The position numbers were made by a program, and so were the translations under genes. Positions 1-8,198 of a stretch of DNA of 64,000 nt are shown here, piece by piece. Under the pieces are notes generated by a model, which saw only the letters and a program-made list of their open reading frames with translations, searched no databases and had not been told where the DNA came from. Each line of letters opens with the position of its first letter. Position 1 is the stretch's first letter. Source of the stretch: CAWEYO01 sp963813315 (lineage in GTDB: Bacteria > Pseudomonadota > Alphaproteobacteria > Rhizobiales > Rhizobiaceae); NCBI GenBank assembly GCA_963813315.1, contig CAWEYO010000003.1, positions 1 to 64,000 of the forward strand, in the 5' to 3' direction.

Positions 1-38
1 GGGCGACGAGGCGCCCAGGCTGAAGGCGGCGGAATAGT

Positions 39-533
39 TCATGCCGGCGGCGTATTGTTGCCGAATTCCCGCTCAAGCGCCGACAACTGCCGGTAAAGCT
101 CGTCGAGCTTGACGCCAACCGCGTCCAGCTTCTCGTCGGCAAGGCCGAAGATCTCCTGGCTCGCGCTCTGCGCCCGCTCGTTGGCGAAACTTTCGAGGAT
201 GAGGTCGAGGCCATTGAGCCGGTACCGCGCATGGGCCAGAGCGTCCTTGATGTCGATCACCAGCTTGCGAAGGTTTTGAACGATATCTTCGGCATCGGTC
301 ATTTGTCGCGCCGCCCCTCTCTCGGCCTTGCGTCGCGCGATTTCGTTCCCGGTTGCGGCGCGCACGAAGTCCTTGCGTGTCTCGCCCGGCTCAAGCAAGG
401 CATCCATGCGTTCGAGGGTGTCGGGTGGAAGCTCGATTGAAATTAAACGCCGATCAGCGTCCAATCTCTGTTGCCGATGCGGAAGCCCGGGCCGCATCCT
501 CTCGGGATGTTTGCTATCGTCATCGTCGGTCAT
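39..533 (-). CDS. Hypothetical protein with ribbon-helix-helix-like N-terminal region
   Basis: This 164-residue protein is of unknown function. Residues about 29-70 read as a short beta strand (RLISIELPP) followed by two helices ending in NEIARRKAER, which resembles the ribbon-helix-helix DNA-binding fold; that assignment is inference. The second half is helical and rich in charged residues. An AGGAGG sequence lies about 11 bases before the ATG, so the start is well supported. The segment EDIVQNLRKLVIDIK resembles the start of the small protein encoded just upstream, and the two leaders are also similar, so the two look like paralogues. Confidence 0.65.
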   Translation of the reverse strand: MTDDDDSKHPERMRPGLPHRQQRLDADRRLISIELPPDTLERMDALLEPGETRKDFVRAATGNEIARRKAERGAARQMTDAEDIVQNLRKLVIDIKDALAHARYRLNGLDLILESFANERAQSASQEIFGLADEKLDAVGVKLDELYRQLSALEREFGNNTPPA

Positions 534-621
534 CGCGAAACATCCTCCTTCGCTTTGGTAAGCAGTCGCGGCGACGTTGCGAGCGTTGCCCGGCCGCGCT
601 GAGATTGGCCATTGCTTGTAT

Positions 622-816
622 TCATCCTACCAGGGTGGATGCGGCCAACTCGTCGAGCCAGGTGGCGATCCGGTCGAGCCGGGTGGCGATCTTCCTCTTG
701 CGATTGACTTCCAGTCCGTTGCTGCGGCGGACCTGCGTGCGGATCTTCGCGGCGTCCTTGCGGATGCAGAAAATAAGCTCGCGCATGTTGTGTGTGATAT
801 CCTCACTCCTGATCAT
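622..816 (-). CDS. Small hypothetical protein, paralogue of the neighbouring gene
   Basis: This encodes a 64-residue basic, helical protein of unknown function. A GAGGAGG ribosome binding site sits 8 bases before the ATG, which is the best evidence that it is real. Its N-terminal stretch (SEDITHNMRELIFCIRK) aligns with the middle of the 164-residue protein encoded next on the same strand. The upstream DNA of both genes shares a GACGTTG/GAGCGT/CCCGGCCGCG pattern, which suggests duplication of a gene together with its leader. Confidence 0.5.
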   Translation of the reverse strand: MIRSEDITHNMRELIFCIRKDAAKIRTQVRRSNGLEVNRKRKIATRLDRIATWLDELAASTLVG

Positions 817-910
817 GGCGCGAGCCTCCTCTTTCGCGTTGTGACAAGTCGCCGGGCTGACGTTGGAGCGTCACCCGGCCGCGGCCTCAAGCATACGGGA
901 AACAGAAGCG

Positions 911-1207
911 ATGAATAAGCTCGATCTCAGTCCATTGGCGCGTGAACGCAAACTTCTCACGCGGGATCTTGCCACGGACAACGGGGGCAATGAGATCCTG
1001 ATCGGACTCACGCACGAGGAGTCGCGCTGGTATCTCGATCACGAGAGACACTTACGCTGGCGAGCCTGGGAATATCACAATGACGACCGCAGCCTGCGAC
1101 GGCGCGATCACCAGCAATACCTGGCCTTGCATACACGACATTGCATGACCCAGTTGCATTTCGTTTTCGCGGAAGACGAGGCGGCCCGAAAGCCGCAACG
1201 GCATTGA
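911..1207 (+). CDS. Hypothetical protein, 98 residues
   Basis: A polar, arginine- and histidine-rich protein with no recognised domain. I prefer the internal ATG (MNKLDLSPLARERKLL) over an earlier in-frame start because the preceding 16 codons look non-coding. The ribosome binding site is weak (GGGAAACAGAAGCG). The gene is divergent from the small paralogous gene to its left. I cannot assign a function, and the composition is plausible but not compelling. Confidence 0.4.
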   Translation: MNKLDLSPLARERKLLTRDLATDNGGNEILIGLTHEESRWYLDHERHLRWRAWEYHNDDRSLRRRDHQQYLALHTRHCMTQLHFVFAEDEAARKPQRH

Positions 1208-1404
1208 GGTTGACGTGATGGCAATCACTCCTCCTGTTGCCATCGACAAGCGCGGTCTGACGTTGTGGGCGTCGGTCCAGCCGCGCACAGTCTCCGCCTC
1301 GCCGGCGAACAGCGCCCATCAAATACGGCCCATTTGCTGTCACAGGTTCGTCTCGGCGTCATTGTGATTCGCCTTCGGCTTCCGCTCTGGCGCACGATGC
1401 CAGA

Positions 1405-1609
1405 ATGTCTTCGGATCCCCTCCACATCGCCGCCTTCATCTCCCACTGGTCACTGGTCCATCGCGACATCTGGCGGCGTGACCATGCGGCAACGCGGCCG
1501 CGCTCAACGATCGATCGAGGATGAATTCCCGGATGTCACGCACGATGAGATTGTCAGGGCACTGCGCATGTTGCGCGGCCTCGATCCGCAGCGCCCCACG
1601 TTGCACTGA
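1405..1609 (+). pseudogene. Possible frameshifted small hypothetical gene
   Basis: Two short reading frames appear to form one protein. The first starts MSSDPLHIAAFISHWSLV and runs to a stop at 1522-1524. The second, in another frame, carries IEDEFPDVTHDEIVRALRML and ends at 1609. They overlap around 1484-1524, and a single indel there would join them. The protein-like composition on both sides of the shift is the only support. A further 49-codon frame at 1218-1367 is open but not convincing. Confidence 0.3.
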
Positions 1610-1931
1610 GCGTGTGGCGGGCTAGTTCGCCTCTCGAACAACAATACGAAGTGATGAAGGCTGCTACTCGCGATCAGGAATAAAGGAGGATAGATCAGAT
1701 GCGGACGCTGAACTGTTGCGGCCGGTGGACGAACTGAGCGCGGCGGACGCGCTGTGATGGTCCTCAATAGACGGTGACAGCGGGACCGCTTGGGCGGGGG
1801 ATTTAGGCGCGATCCCGCTGGCCGTTGCCACGATGAGCTGGCGCCCTCGTGGTACGCGAGGATGATCGAGGCATGTCGCGGTCGTTCTGTCCGGCGGCAA
1901 GGCCGCCGGGGCACATCAACTCAATCGCAGT

Positions 1932-2309
1932 TCAGTATTCGAGCACAGGGCAACCCGACTGGCGGCTGAACGTGATGTAGGCGCGGTCGCCTTCGGGCGT
2001 CCTGCCGCGAACTTCAATCGTGCGCCGGCCAGCCGAAGCGATGCGTGCGCGATTGATGCCCATGCGCTCGGCCTTGTTCAATGCGCGTCCTTCCGTGCAG
2101 CCGCGCATGACCGGCCTGTCGATGTCGTTCTGCCCCTCGTAGCAGTATTCGAGGTCCGGATCGCAACGCTCCACTGTTCTCAATCGCGGGCCGTCTCGAC
2201 CGATGCTAAGTTCGAAGTCCTGTGCCGAAGCGGCTGTGCCCAGAAGCGGAAGACCGCCGGTGCAGCCGATTGCAAGCGACAGGGCGGAATTGATCAGAAA
2301 GTGACGCAT
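1932..2309 (-). CDS. Secreted hypothetical protein with signal peptide
   Basis: This 125-residue protein begins with a classical signal peptide: a short basic start, a hydrophobic core and a probable cleavage at ASA-QD near residue 29. The mature part has four or more cysteines (CDPDLEYC, RGCTEG, SGCPVL), suggesting disulfide bonds in the periplasm. An AAGGAGG sequence lies 7 bases before the ATG. No enzymatic domain is recognised. It is similar in layout to the secreted protein at 8.7-9.1 kb but not obviously homologous. Confidence 0.7.
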   Translation of the reverse strand: MRHFLINSALSLAIGCTGGLPLLGTAASAQDFELSIGRDGPRLRTVERCDPDLEYCYEGQNDIDRPVMRGCTEGRALNKAERMGINRARIASAGRRTIEVRGRTPEGDRAYITFSRQSGCPVLEY

Positions 2310-2526
2310 CTTCGATCCTCCTTTGATCCCTAACGAACGGGGAGAGGATCGGTTTCCTCTCTAAGGCCGATTTCACGTCGATGACGCTGGCTCGACCGAC
2401 AACAGGTCCATCCCGACTGGCCGCCGAGCGACCAGGAACGGATCAGCGCAATTAGTCCCAGCCACAAGCGACCCGAACGACATAGCGTTCGTTTACGCGC
2501 GTAGGGGCCTCGCATGAAGGGCTCGA

Positions 2527-3102
2527 CTATCTTGGAAGCGGCGGGATATTCAGTGGGGCGTCAGGCTCGTCCTCACGTCGGTAAGACCTTGGATCGGCCA
2601 TTTCATCAAAGGTCGACCACCCAGTGCGCTCGTACTCCGCGCGCCGTTCGTTAACATCGACCGATCCAGACTGGCCGAGAATCGCCGCTGCTGCGTCTAG
2701 TTCCTCGTCGTCCACCCGAGCGGTCACAAACACTCCGCCGCGGCGCAGGCTTTCACCATAGACGTGCGCGTCTCGTTCATCGACTCCGGCTTCAGTCAGC
2801 GATCCGACCAAACCACCGGCCACACCGCCAGCGGCCGCTCCAATGAGCGTCGTCGCAAGCCAGCCCGCACCAACGACCGGGCCGATGCCGGGAATGGCGA
2901 ACGCGCCGAGACCGGCAAGCAATCCTCCCGCGCCGCCGAGGGCGGCACCAACACCGGTTCCTTCGGCAGTGCCGCTGGAATCGTTCTCACTTTTCGGTGC
3001 GATGAGACTGACGTCTGCAGATGCAATGCCGGCATTTTCGAGTGCACGCACGGCATCCTCTGCCTGAGCTTTCGTCTCAAAGATTGCTGTTACGATTTTC
3101 AT
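2527..3102 (-). CDS. General-stress-protein-17M-like protein with glycine-zipper segment
   Basis: The first 35 residues (MKIVTAIFETKAQAEDAV...) match the fold of general stress protein 17M / YflT-type domains. They are followed by a long Gly/Ala-rich hydrophobic stretch at about residues 50-103, typical of a glycine zipper that may associate with a membrane. The C-terminal 60 residues are charged and probably disordered, ending in NIPPLPR. Relatives are common in rhizobia and usually linked to stress responses; the exact role is unknown. AGAGAGG precedes the ATG. It is a single-gene unit between intergenic spaces. Confidence 0.75.
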   Translation of the reverse strand: MKIVTAIFETKAQAEDAVRALENAGIASADVSLIAPKSENDSSGTAEGTGVGAALGGAGGLLAGLGAFAIPGIGPVVGAGWLATTLIGAAAGGVAGGLVGSLTEAGVDERDAHVYGESLRRGGVFVTARVDDEELDAAAAILGQSGSVDVNERRAEYERTGWSTFDEMADPRSYRREDEPDAPLNIPPLPR

Positions 3103-3307
3103 TGGAGTGCCTCTCTAGGTAGGGTCACTCCTATAAGAGGTGAGTCGGTGAAGAGTTCCGGTTGGCGAGCTGTCTCTCGCCAATTGCCGGAAGCAATGCA
3201 ATACGAAACTAGGCATTCTCAGGTCGGATTCGTCGGCTGATCGCTGGGCTCAGGTGTATGGCGAACATCGAGGCTGTCCGGTTCCGTCGCCGCCTCGATG
3301 CCACGCC

Positions 3308-3490
3308 TCAAGTGTTTTTGGGATCGACAACTTCGTCAGCATCTTTGAAATTGTCGTAGCCGGCGTTCCAGTCACCGTATCCTTGCGTCTTTGGCTCGTA
3401 AGGGTTTGCATCTCGGCCGACGCCCGTACGCGCGGCCACCACGCCCTGTTCAAACGGTTGCGTTTCGTTGTCCTTGTTGTCGTCTGCCAT
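3308..3490 (-). CDS. Small hydrophilic hypothetical protein, 60 residues
   Basis: The protein starts MADDNKDNETQPFEQGV and is rich in Asp, Asn, Gly and Tyr with no hydrophobic core, so it is probably disordered. A strong AGGAGGGA ribosome binding site lies 9 bases before this ATG, which selects it over a longer in-frame start. Short acidic proteins like this often accompany stress genes such as the neighbouring YflT-like protein, but that link is inference. Confidence 0.6.
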   Translation of the reverse strand: MADDNKDNETQPFEQGVVAARTGVGRDANPYEPKTQGYGDWNAGYDNFKDADEVVDPKNT

Positions 3491-3667
3491 GAGTTCGTCT
3501 CCCTCCTGCTGAACGGGCGGGACACAACTATGTTCCGTTGGATTTGCCCTCTCGGGCTGGGTGAGCGGCGGGAGCTGGCCCGGGCCGTTGGCGCAGCGCA
3601 GCTTAGACGAGATCAAGTATGTTCTCCGCTACTCGAAATGCGGTGGGAAGACAAACCAGAGGTTCAA

Positions 3668-3880
3668 ATGTCGATCAACCGCCGTCATATTCTCACCGGC
3701 CTTGCCGTTGCGGTTCCCTCTACTGCCGTGGCTGCGGATGCAGATGCGCCCAATCCCGCCGCCGAACTGTTCCGTCTTGAGAGTTCAACGAGGCGGACTT
3801 GGCTTGAGCGCGGCGAAACAGCGACGCTCTGGTGCCACAACAGCAGGTGCGGTCATCGCGGCCCTGCGGGCTGGCATTAG
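3668..3880 (+). pseudogene. Degraded Tat-signal-type secreted protein
   Basis: The frame opens with MSINRRHILTGLAVAVP and a following Ala-rich region, which looks like a twin-arginine-type export signal. After AELFRLES the sequence becomes implausible, but another frame continues with FNEADLA and later TTAGAVIAALRAGISEDT. This pattern suggests a secreted protein broken by one or more frameshifts. It sits at the left edge of a region full of gene remnants. Confidence 0.4.
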
Positions 3881-3940
3881 CGAAGATACCTCTTGCCGGA
3901 GGGTGCGCCCGCAGCGTCCTTCCGGCTTAATTGTTCCTGC

Positions 3941-4092
3941 TTACATCTTGCTCGCAGCGTGCTCCAGCCGGACCCGGTCGTTGCCGTGTTCCTTGATAAG
4001 CTCCTTGTCTGGTCGATGCGGACATCGCAGCCGGCCGGCCCGACGCCATAGGTCACACCGTTATACCTGGTGCGCTCGCAGAACGGCGACAC
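3941..4092 (-). pseudogene. Probable dCTP deaminase fragment
   Basis: A short minus-strand frame contains ERTRYNGVTYGVGPAGCDVR, which resembles the N-terminal region of the dCTP deaminase/dUTPase superfamily (consensus near YG.GP.GYDVR). After DQ the frame loses sense; a second frame reads KELIKEHGNDRVRLEHAASK and stops at 3941. A shift plus a deletion would explain both. The fragment is far shorter than a complete enzyme (about 180 residues). Phage-type deaminases often occur in mobile DNA. Confidence 0.4.
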
Positions 4093-4106
4093 CGGCTGGA
4101 CGCGTC

Positions 4107-4511
4107 TCAGCGTCTGGCCTCGACGATGTTGTGGTCGTTCTCCAGCAACGGCACATGCTTCAGGGCCGCGGCGTGGAAGACGATGTCGGGCTTTGTCTCC
4201 AGAAACAGCGCCCGCATGGTCGGCAGGTCACGAATGTCGGCAAGGGCCGCCATCCGCTCCAGCGACAGTTCGGAATTGTCGAGCGTCTGGTTGATCTCGT
4301 AGAGGCCGATCTCGGAATGGTCGACCAAGGTCAGCGCGGCAGGGCAGCTGGAGGCGATCTGCAGGCAGAGCTCCGAGCCGATCGAGCCGCCGGCCCCGGT
4401 CACCATCACCCTTCTGCCCCGGACGCTCTCCCACTGCCTGGCGCCCTCGCGGATCACCGGGCGGCGGGCCAGCAGCGGCAGCGCCAGCTCCTCGTTAATC
4501 CCGCTCAACAT
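4107..4511 (-). pseudogene. Fragment of CapD/FlaA1-type UDP-sugar 4,6-dehydratase
   Basis: The translated segment carries the Rossmann NAD-binding motif VMVTGAGGSIGSELCLQI and the later motifs LVDHSEIGLYEINQ and FHAAALKHVPLLE of polysaccharide-biosynthesis CapD proteins. Only about 130 of the usual 600 residues remain. The N-terminal membrane domain and everything after LLENDHN, including the catalytic region, are missing. Its ATG overlaps the stop codon of the HNH remnant. With the DegT gene on the other side of the IS element, it probably once formed part of a nucleotide-sugar pathway. Confidence 0.8.
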
Positions 4512-4959
4512 GGTGCGGGCTCCACGTACCGAAGGCCGTTGGCGACCCTGCAGATCGTCGAGCGATGAACTCCGAATTGCTTTGCTAACCCCCCAGTGCC
4601 ATTGACCGGGCAGCCCCGGACAAAGCGCTCCCAAATTTCAGCCGCATCGTTGGCCGTTAATTTCGCATGGCCGTTCAACGGCCCTCTTGCGGTTCTTCCT
4701 TTTGCAACGCAGTCCGCGTTGTTGGCTGCATTGTCGCCTGCAAACAGATGCGCGGGGTTGCAGCATGGCGGGTTGTCGCAACGGTGCAATGCATGCTGCT
4801 CGCCGTACTCCCTCCCAGTCGCCAATGCGAGCGCCACGCCATTAGCCTTGCGGGAGCTGTTCGCTATGCTAAAGCGCCCGTACCCACCAGCGTCACGGCA
4901 GCCCGTCCAGGGCCAGCAGGCATCTGGTCCGGCGCTTATGTCGACCTTCGACCGAGGTC
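4505..4959 (-). pseudogene. HNH endonuclease, C-terminal part, cut by the IS element
   Basis: Motifs ACWPWTG, GYGRFS, HRCDNPPCCNPAHLF and AKGRTARGPLNGHAKL define a phage-type HNH endonuclease. A C-terminal helix-turn-helix (GLAKQFGVHRSTICRVANG) would bind DNA. The first residues are separated by the IS1182-family insertion. Removing 4957-6537 joins this part to the piece ending at 6538 in frame and gives a 162-residue protein. It resembles free-standing homing-type nucleases; inactivation by the IS is inferred. Confidence 0.75.
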
Positions 4960-6537
4960 GTGTGGAAACGCGATTGCATGATTGCCGATGACGGCCGCTG
5001 GTTTGCGCGTGCAGCGATGGCGCGCGGCGGCAGGTGAGCGTGGTCAGGTGGTGATGGCCTTCATCAGCGATTTGACGCCGAAAATGTTGATCATGCGCTT
5101 CAAATTGTAGGCGAGCACCTGCAAGCTCATTTCCGTATTGACCTTTTCGAGCGTCTTGGTCAGGAAATGGGTACTGCCCATCCATGCCTTGAGGGTTCCG
5201 AAAGGATGCTCGACGGTCTGCCGGCGGATGGTCATGGCATCCGGCATGCGATCGAGCCTGGCCTGCATCTTGTCGAGGACGCCTTCGTGCTCCCAGCGCT
5301 TCAGGCGCTTGTGTTTGTCGGGAGTGCACCTGGGCTTGAGCGCGCAGGTCGAACAGACCGTGAGATTGCGATAGTGATCGATATTGTCCTGCCGGTCCGA
5401 GCGCACCTTCCCCCTGGTTAGGTGGTTGCCGGCCGGGCAGGTGTAGCGGTCCTTCTCGGCGTCGTAGATGAAGTCCGCCACGGTGAAGAGGCCGCGCTTT
5501 GCGTTGCCGGATGTCTGTGTCTTGGGAATGCAGGGCAGAACGCCGGTGCCCTCACAGGCCAGCACCTCGTCGCCATTGTAATAGCCGCGGTCGGCCAGCA
5601 CCGCGAGTTGCTCGCATCCGGTCGCATCCAACGCCTTTTGTCCCATCGAGGTCAGTTGCGCCCGGTCGCTGCCGATGTTGGTGACCTCGTGTGCGACGAT
5701 CAGATGGTGCTCGGCATCGACAGCCATCTGGACATTGTAGCCGACGATACCGGTGCCCTTGCCGCTGGTCGCCATTGATCGGGCGTCGGGATCGGTCAGG
5801 GAGACCTGTTTGTCGGGCGCGGCTTCAACCTCCTTGCCCATCTCCTTGAGGGACTGCATCTGTCGGCGTAGACCCTCGATCTTCTCCTTGAGGCGCACCG
5901 TCTTGGCCTCGGCGACGTCATCGTCCTGCCGGTCGGCGCGGTCGAGTGCCGCCAGGTAGCGCGCGATGCTGGCCTCCACCTGCTCGATGCGCTTGGCGAC
6001 CTTGGCCACCGTGAAGTTCTTGTCGCGGTTGTTGACGGCCTTGAACCGGCTCCCGTCGATGGCGACGACAGCCCGGGTGAACAAATTGAACTGGCGACAC
6101 AGCACGACAAACTGCGCGCAGGCCGCGCGGATCGCCGGCCCGTTATCGCGACGAAAGTCGGCGATCGTCTTGAAGTCCGGCATCAGCCGGCCGGTCAGCC
6201 ACATCAGCTCGATGTTGCGCTGGGTCTCCCGTTCGAGGCGTCGGCTCGACTGGATGCGATTGAGATAGCCGTAGAGATAGATCTTCAGCAGTGTCACGGG
6301 ATGATAGGCAGGTCGCCCGGTCGCCTCCGGCACAACCCCGGCAAAGCCCAAGGCGCTGAGCTCGAGTTCGTCGATGAAAACTTCGATAACGCGGACCGGA
6401 TTGTCATCCGTCACGTAGTCGTCCAAGCAGTCGGGAAGTAGTGTCGCTTGCCGGCGGTCCTCGCCCTCCACAAAACGCTTCATCCCGATCCCTCGCTGAT
6501 CGGGAATCACTTTATCAAATCAATGCGTTTCCACACA
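4960..6537 (-). mobile_element. IS1182-family insertion sequence
   Basis: The element of about 1.58 kb carries one transposase gene. It is bounded by terminal inverted repeats: GTGTGGAAACGC at 4960-4971 and its complement at 6525-6536. The trinucleotide GTC lies immediately outside both ends (4957-4959 and 6538-6540) and may be a target duplication. The transposase frame is intact, so the copy may still be active. It interrupts the HNH gene between the DegT and CapD genes. Confidence 0.85.
5044..6483 (-). CDS. IS1182-family transposase
   Basis: This 479-residue DDE transposase starts MKRFVEGEDRRQATLLPDCL, the usual opening of the IS1182 group. It has the InsH-type N-terminal domain, then AIDGSRFKAVN with the first catalytic Asp, LADRGYYNGDE with a second Asp, and a cysteine cluster (CSTCALKPRC) before the C-terminal HPFGTLKAWMG region containing the catalytic Glu area. 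Length matches the family and no stops interrupt it. I chose the internal ATG because GAGGGATCGGG precedes it and the conserved start lies there. Confidence 0.93.
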   Translation of the reverse strand: MKRFVEGEDRRQATLLPDCLDDYVTDDNPVRVIEVFIDELELSALGFAGVVPEATGRPAYHPVTLLKIYLYGYLNRIQSSRRLERETQRNIELMWLTGRLMPDFKTIADFRRDNGPAIRAACAQFVVLCRQFNLFTRAVVAIDGSRFKAVNNRDKNFTVAKVAKRIEQVEASIARYLAALDRADRQDDDVAEAKTVRLKEKIEGLRRQMQSLKEMGKEVEAAPDKQVSLTDPDARSMATSGKGTGIVGYNVQMAVDAEHHLIVAHEVTNIGSDRAQLTSMGQKALDATGCEQLAVLADRGYYNGDEVLACEGTGVLPCIPKTQTSGNAKRGLFTVADFIYDAEKDRYTCPAGNHLTRGKVRSDRQDNIDHYRNLTVCSTCALKPRCTPDKHKRLKRWEHEGVLDKMQARLDRMPDAMTIRRQTVEHPFGTLKAWMGSTHFLTKTLEKVNTEMSLQVLAYNLKRMINIFGVKSLMKAITT

Positions 6538-6574
6538 GTCTGGACCAGAACCGCTCTTCAACTCCGCTGAGCAA
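6538..6574 (-). pseudogene. HNH endonuclease, N-terminal piece
   Basis: A TTG codon preceded by AGGAG at 7-base spacing starts MLSGVEERFWSR. This runs straight into the IS end, and FWS is the normal lead-in to HNH proteins of this type. If the IS and one GTC copy are removed, the codons continue as PRSKVDISAGPDACW in the downstream piece. The start lies inside the 3' end of the DegT gene, overlapping it by 17 bases. Confidence 0.6.
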
Positions 6575-7712
6575 AATCGCGCTCCTGGAACAGAAGGACG
6601 GCATCGACGACGCGCTGGACGTCCTGGTCCGTCATCTTCGAGAAGATCGGCAGGCTGACCGAGCGGGCGTAGATCGCCTCAGCGTTCGGGCAGTGGCCTG
6701 CCTCGATGCCGAGCGCCTGCTGCCAGTAGCTGTGCAGCGACAGCGGGATGAAGTGCACCGAGCACTGGACGCCGACCTCGGCCATGTGGTTGACGAAACG
6801 GTCGCGGTCGTCGACCCGGACCGGGTAAAGGTGCCATGCGTGGCCGTAATAGCTTTTCGGCAGCACGACCCCGGAGCCCTTTAGCTGCGCCAGGTAGATT
6901 TGCGCGATCTGCTGCCGGCGGATCAGCATGTCGTCGGCGCGAGCCAGCTGCGCCAGCCCCATCGCGGCGGCGATGTCGGTCATGTTGGCCTTCCAGCCGG
7001 GGGCGGCGATGTCGTACTTCCAGCCGGTCTTGACGTTCGTGTAACGGTCGAAGATCGGCCGGTTGAACCCGTGCAGACGCAGCTTTTTTATCTTGTCGGC
7101 GAGCTCGTCATTGTTGGTCGTGACCATGCCGCCTTCGCCGGTCGTGATGCATTTGGTCGCGTAGAACGAGAAGAAGGTCGCGTGGGTGTCGCGGCCAGAG
7201 CCGACCACGTTGAGCGTGTCGCGGTCGATCGTCGGAAAGGCGTGCGCTGCGTCGTCGACCAGCTTGACGCCGTGTTGGTAGCAGAGCTCGCTCAGCGCTG
7301 CGGTGCTGCAGGAGGCGCCACCGAAATGCGTCGGCATCACCACCCTGGTCTGCGGCGTGATCTTGGCGGCAACGTCTGCGACGCTGATCTGATACGAATT
7401 CTCCGGTTCACAGTCGGCCAGTACCACCTTGGCGCCGAGCCGGTGCGCCATCATCGCAGGGCCGGAAAACGTCATCGCCGGCACGATCACCTCGGTGCCG
7501 GGACCGACGCCGAGCGCATCAAGCGTCAAAAGGCAGCCTGCGGTGGCACTGTTAACGGCGATCGCGTGGCCCGACTTGACGGTGCGGGCAAACGCCGCCT
7601 CGAACTCGGCGACCTTGCGGCCGCTGGTCAGCCAGCCTAATTCAAGACACTCAGTGACAGCAGCGACCTCGGTCCGCGAAATGTCGGGCAGCGCGAAAGG
7701 CAAAACATCCAT
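6558..7712 (-). CDS. DegT/DnrJ/EryC1-family PLP aminotransferase
   Basis: This 384-residue enzyme would transfer an amino group to a keto-sugar nucleotide. Visible features are the N-terminal GWLTSGRKVAEFE and VNSATAGCLLTLDALGVGPG segments, the cofactor-region VDDAAHAF, and the catalytic lysine in SFYATKCITTGEGGM. The start follows an ACGGAGG site at 9-base spacing, so I prefer it to the ATG 27 bases upstream. A 14-bp palindrome lies 22 bases upstream. The adjacent CapD fragment suggests a former 4-amino-sugar (QuiNAc4N/bacillosamine-like) pathway; the partner is now broken. Confidence 0.9.
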   Translation of the reverse strand: MDVLPFALPDISRTEVAAVTECLELGWLTSGRKVAEFEAAFARTVKSGHAIAVNSATAGCLLTLDALGVGPGTEVIVPAMTFSGPAMMAHRLGAKVVLADCEPENSYQISVADVAAKITPQTRVVMPTHFGGASCSTAALSELCYQHGVKLVDDAAHAFPTIDRDTLNVVGSGRDTHATFFSFYATKCITTGEGGMVTTNNDELADKIKKLRLHGFNRPIFDRYTNVKTGWKYDIAAPGWKANMTDIAAAMGLAQLARADDMLIRRQQIAQIYLAQLKGSGVVLPKSYYGHAWHLYPVRVDDRDRFVNHMAEVGVQCSVHFIPLSLHSYWQQALGIEAGHCPNAEAIYARSVSLPIFSKMTDQDVQRVVDAVLLFQERDFAQRS

Positions 7713-7734
7713 GCAAAGCAACCTCCGTGTTAAT

Positions 7735-7748
7735 TGCAATTAATTGCA
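7735..7748. promoter_or_regulatory. 14-bp palindrome TGCAATTAATTGCA upstream of the DegT gene
   Basis: The perfect palindrome lies 22 bases before the start codon of the aminotransferase gene. The same sequence occurs at 14699-14712 and with one change at 15510-15523, each time just upstream of a minus-strand gene. Repetition in the same position suggests an operator. TGCA half-sites recall LuxR/TraR-type boxes, but no such regulator is present. Confidence 0.6.
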
Positions 7749-7775
7749 TGACACGAAGGCCGCTTCAAGCACCCC

Positions 7776-7798
7776 TCAGCCCAATTCGCTGTGGATCA
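7776..7798 (-). repeat. Duplicate of the 3' end of the RapZ-like gene
   Basis: Twenty-one bases are identical to 13360-13380. On the minus strand they read MIHSELG followed by a stop, matching the last residues VIHSELG of the RapZ-C-like protein. Beyond the stop, similarity continues weakly (CTTCAA.CAC). It is either the remnant of a second copy of that gene or one of two direct repeats left by recombination. Confidence 0.6.
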
Positions 7799-8198
7799 TC
7801 TAAAGGCTAGCGAAGTTGTTGTCGTACACGGCCGCAACGAGGATCATCTGCAAGACGGCGGCAGCCGCCGTCCCGGTTAACGGTATTGTCTGAGATCCCT
7901 TTTGGTACCCATTTCAGCAGCGTACTGCGAGCAGCGAAGTCGCTGCGTACCCGACGCCGAAGACAAGCCCCTTTTTAGACGTTCATTCGACGCGTGTCGG
8001 AGGTGGAGACCTGACCCCTTGACGACCTTCATGGCGATCCCGCCGAAGGTCCGGAATTGCTGGGATAGGCAACACCATTGCGCGCCCGCGCGCGAGCGTC
8101 CTCTCCACGGCCAACGGCTGCAGAAGCGCCAACCCACCGGATTGGACATCCCAGTCCGAGATCACAGTCGGCGGTTTACTGTCTGAATTCTGAGGTAG
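7799..8198. other. Intergenic stretch without a supported gene
   Basis: Several short frames cross on both strands, but none has a convincing start, composition or motif. It may contain old insertion-sequence debris, which I cannot identify. Confidence 0.4.

Noticed and set aside
2330..2515. 61-codon minus-strand frame between the secreted protein and the stress protein
   Set aside because: No ribosome binding site and an Arg/Trp-rich random composition.
7799..8198. Transposase remnant upstream of DUF1476
   Set aside because: Short frames looked IS-like at first glance, but no motif could be matched.
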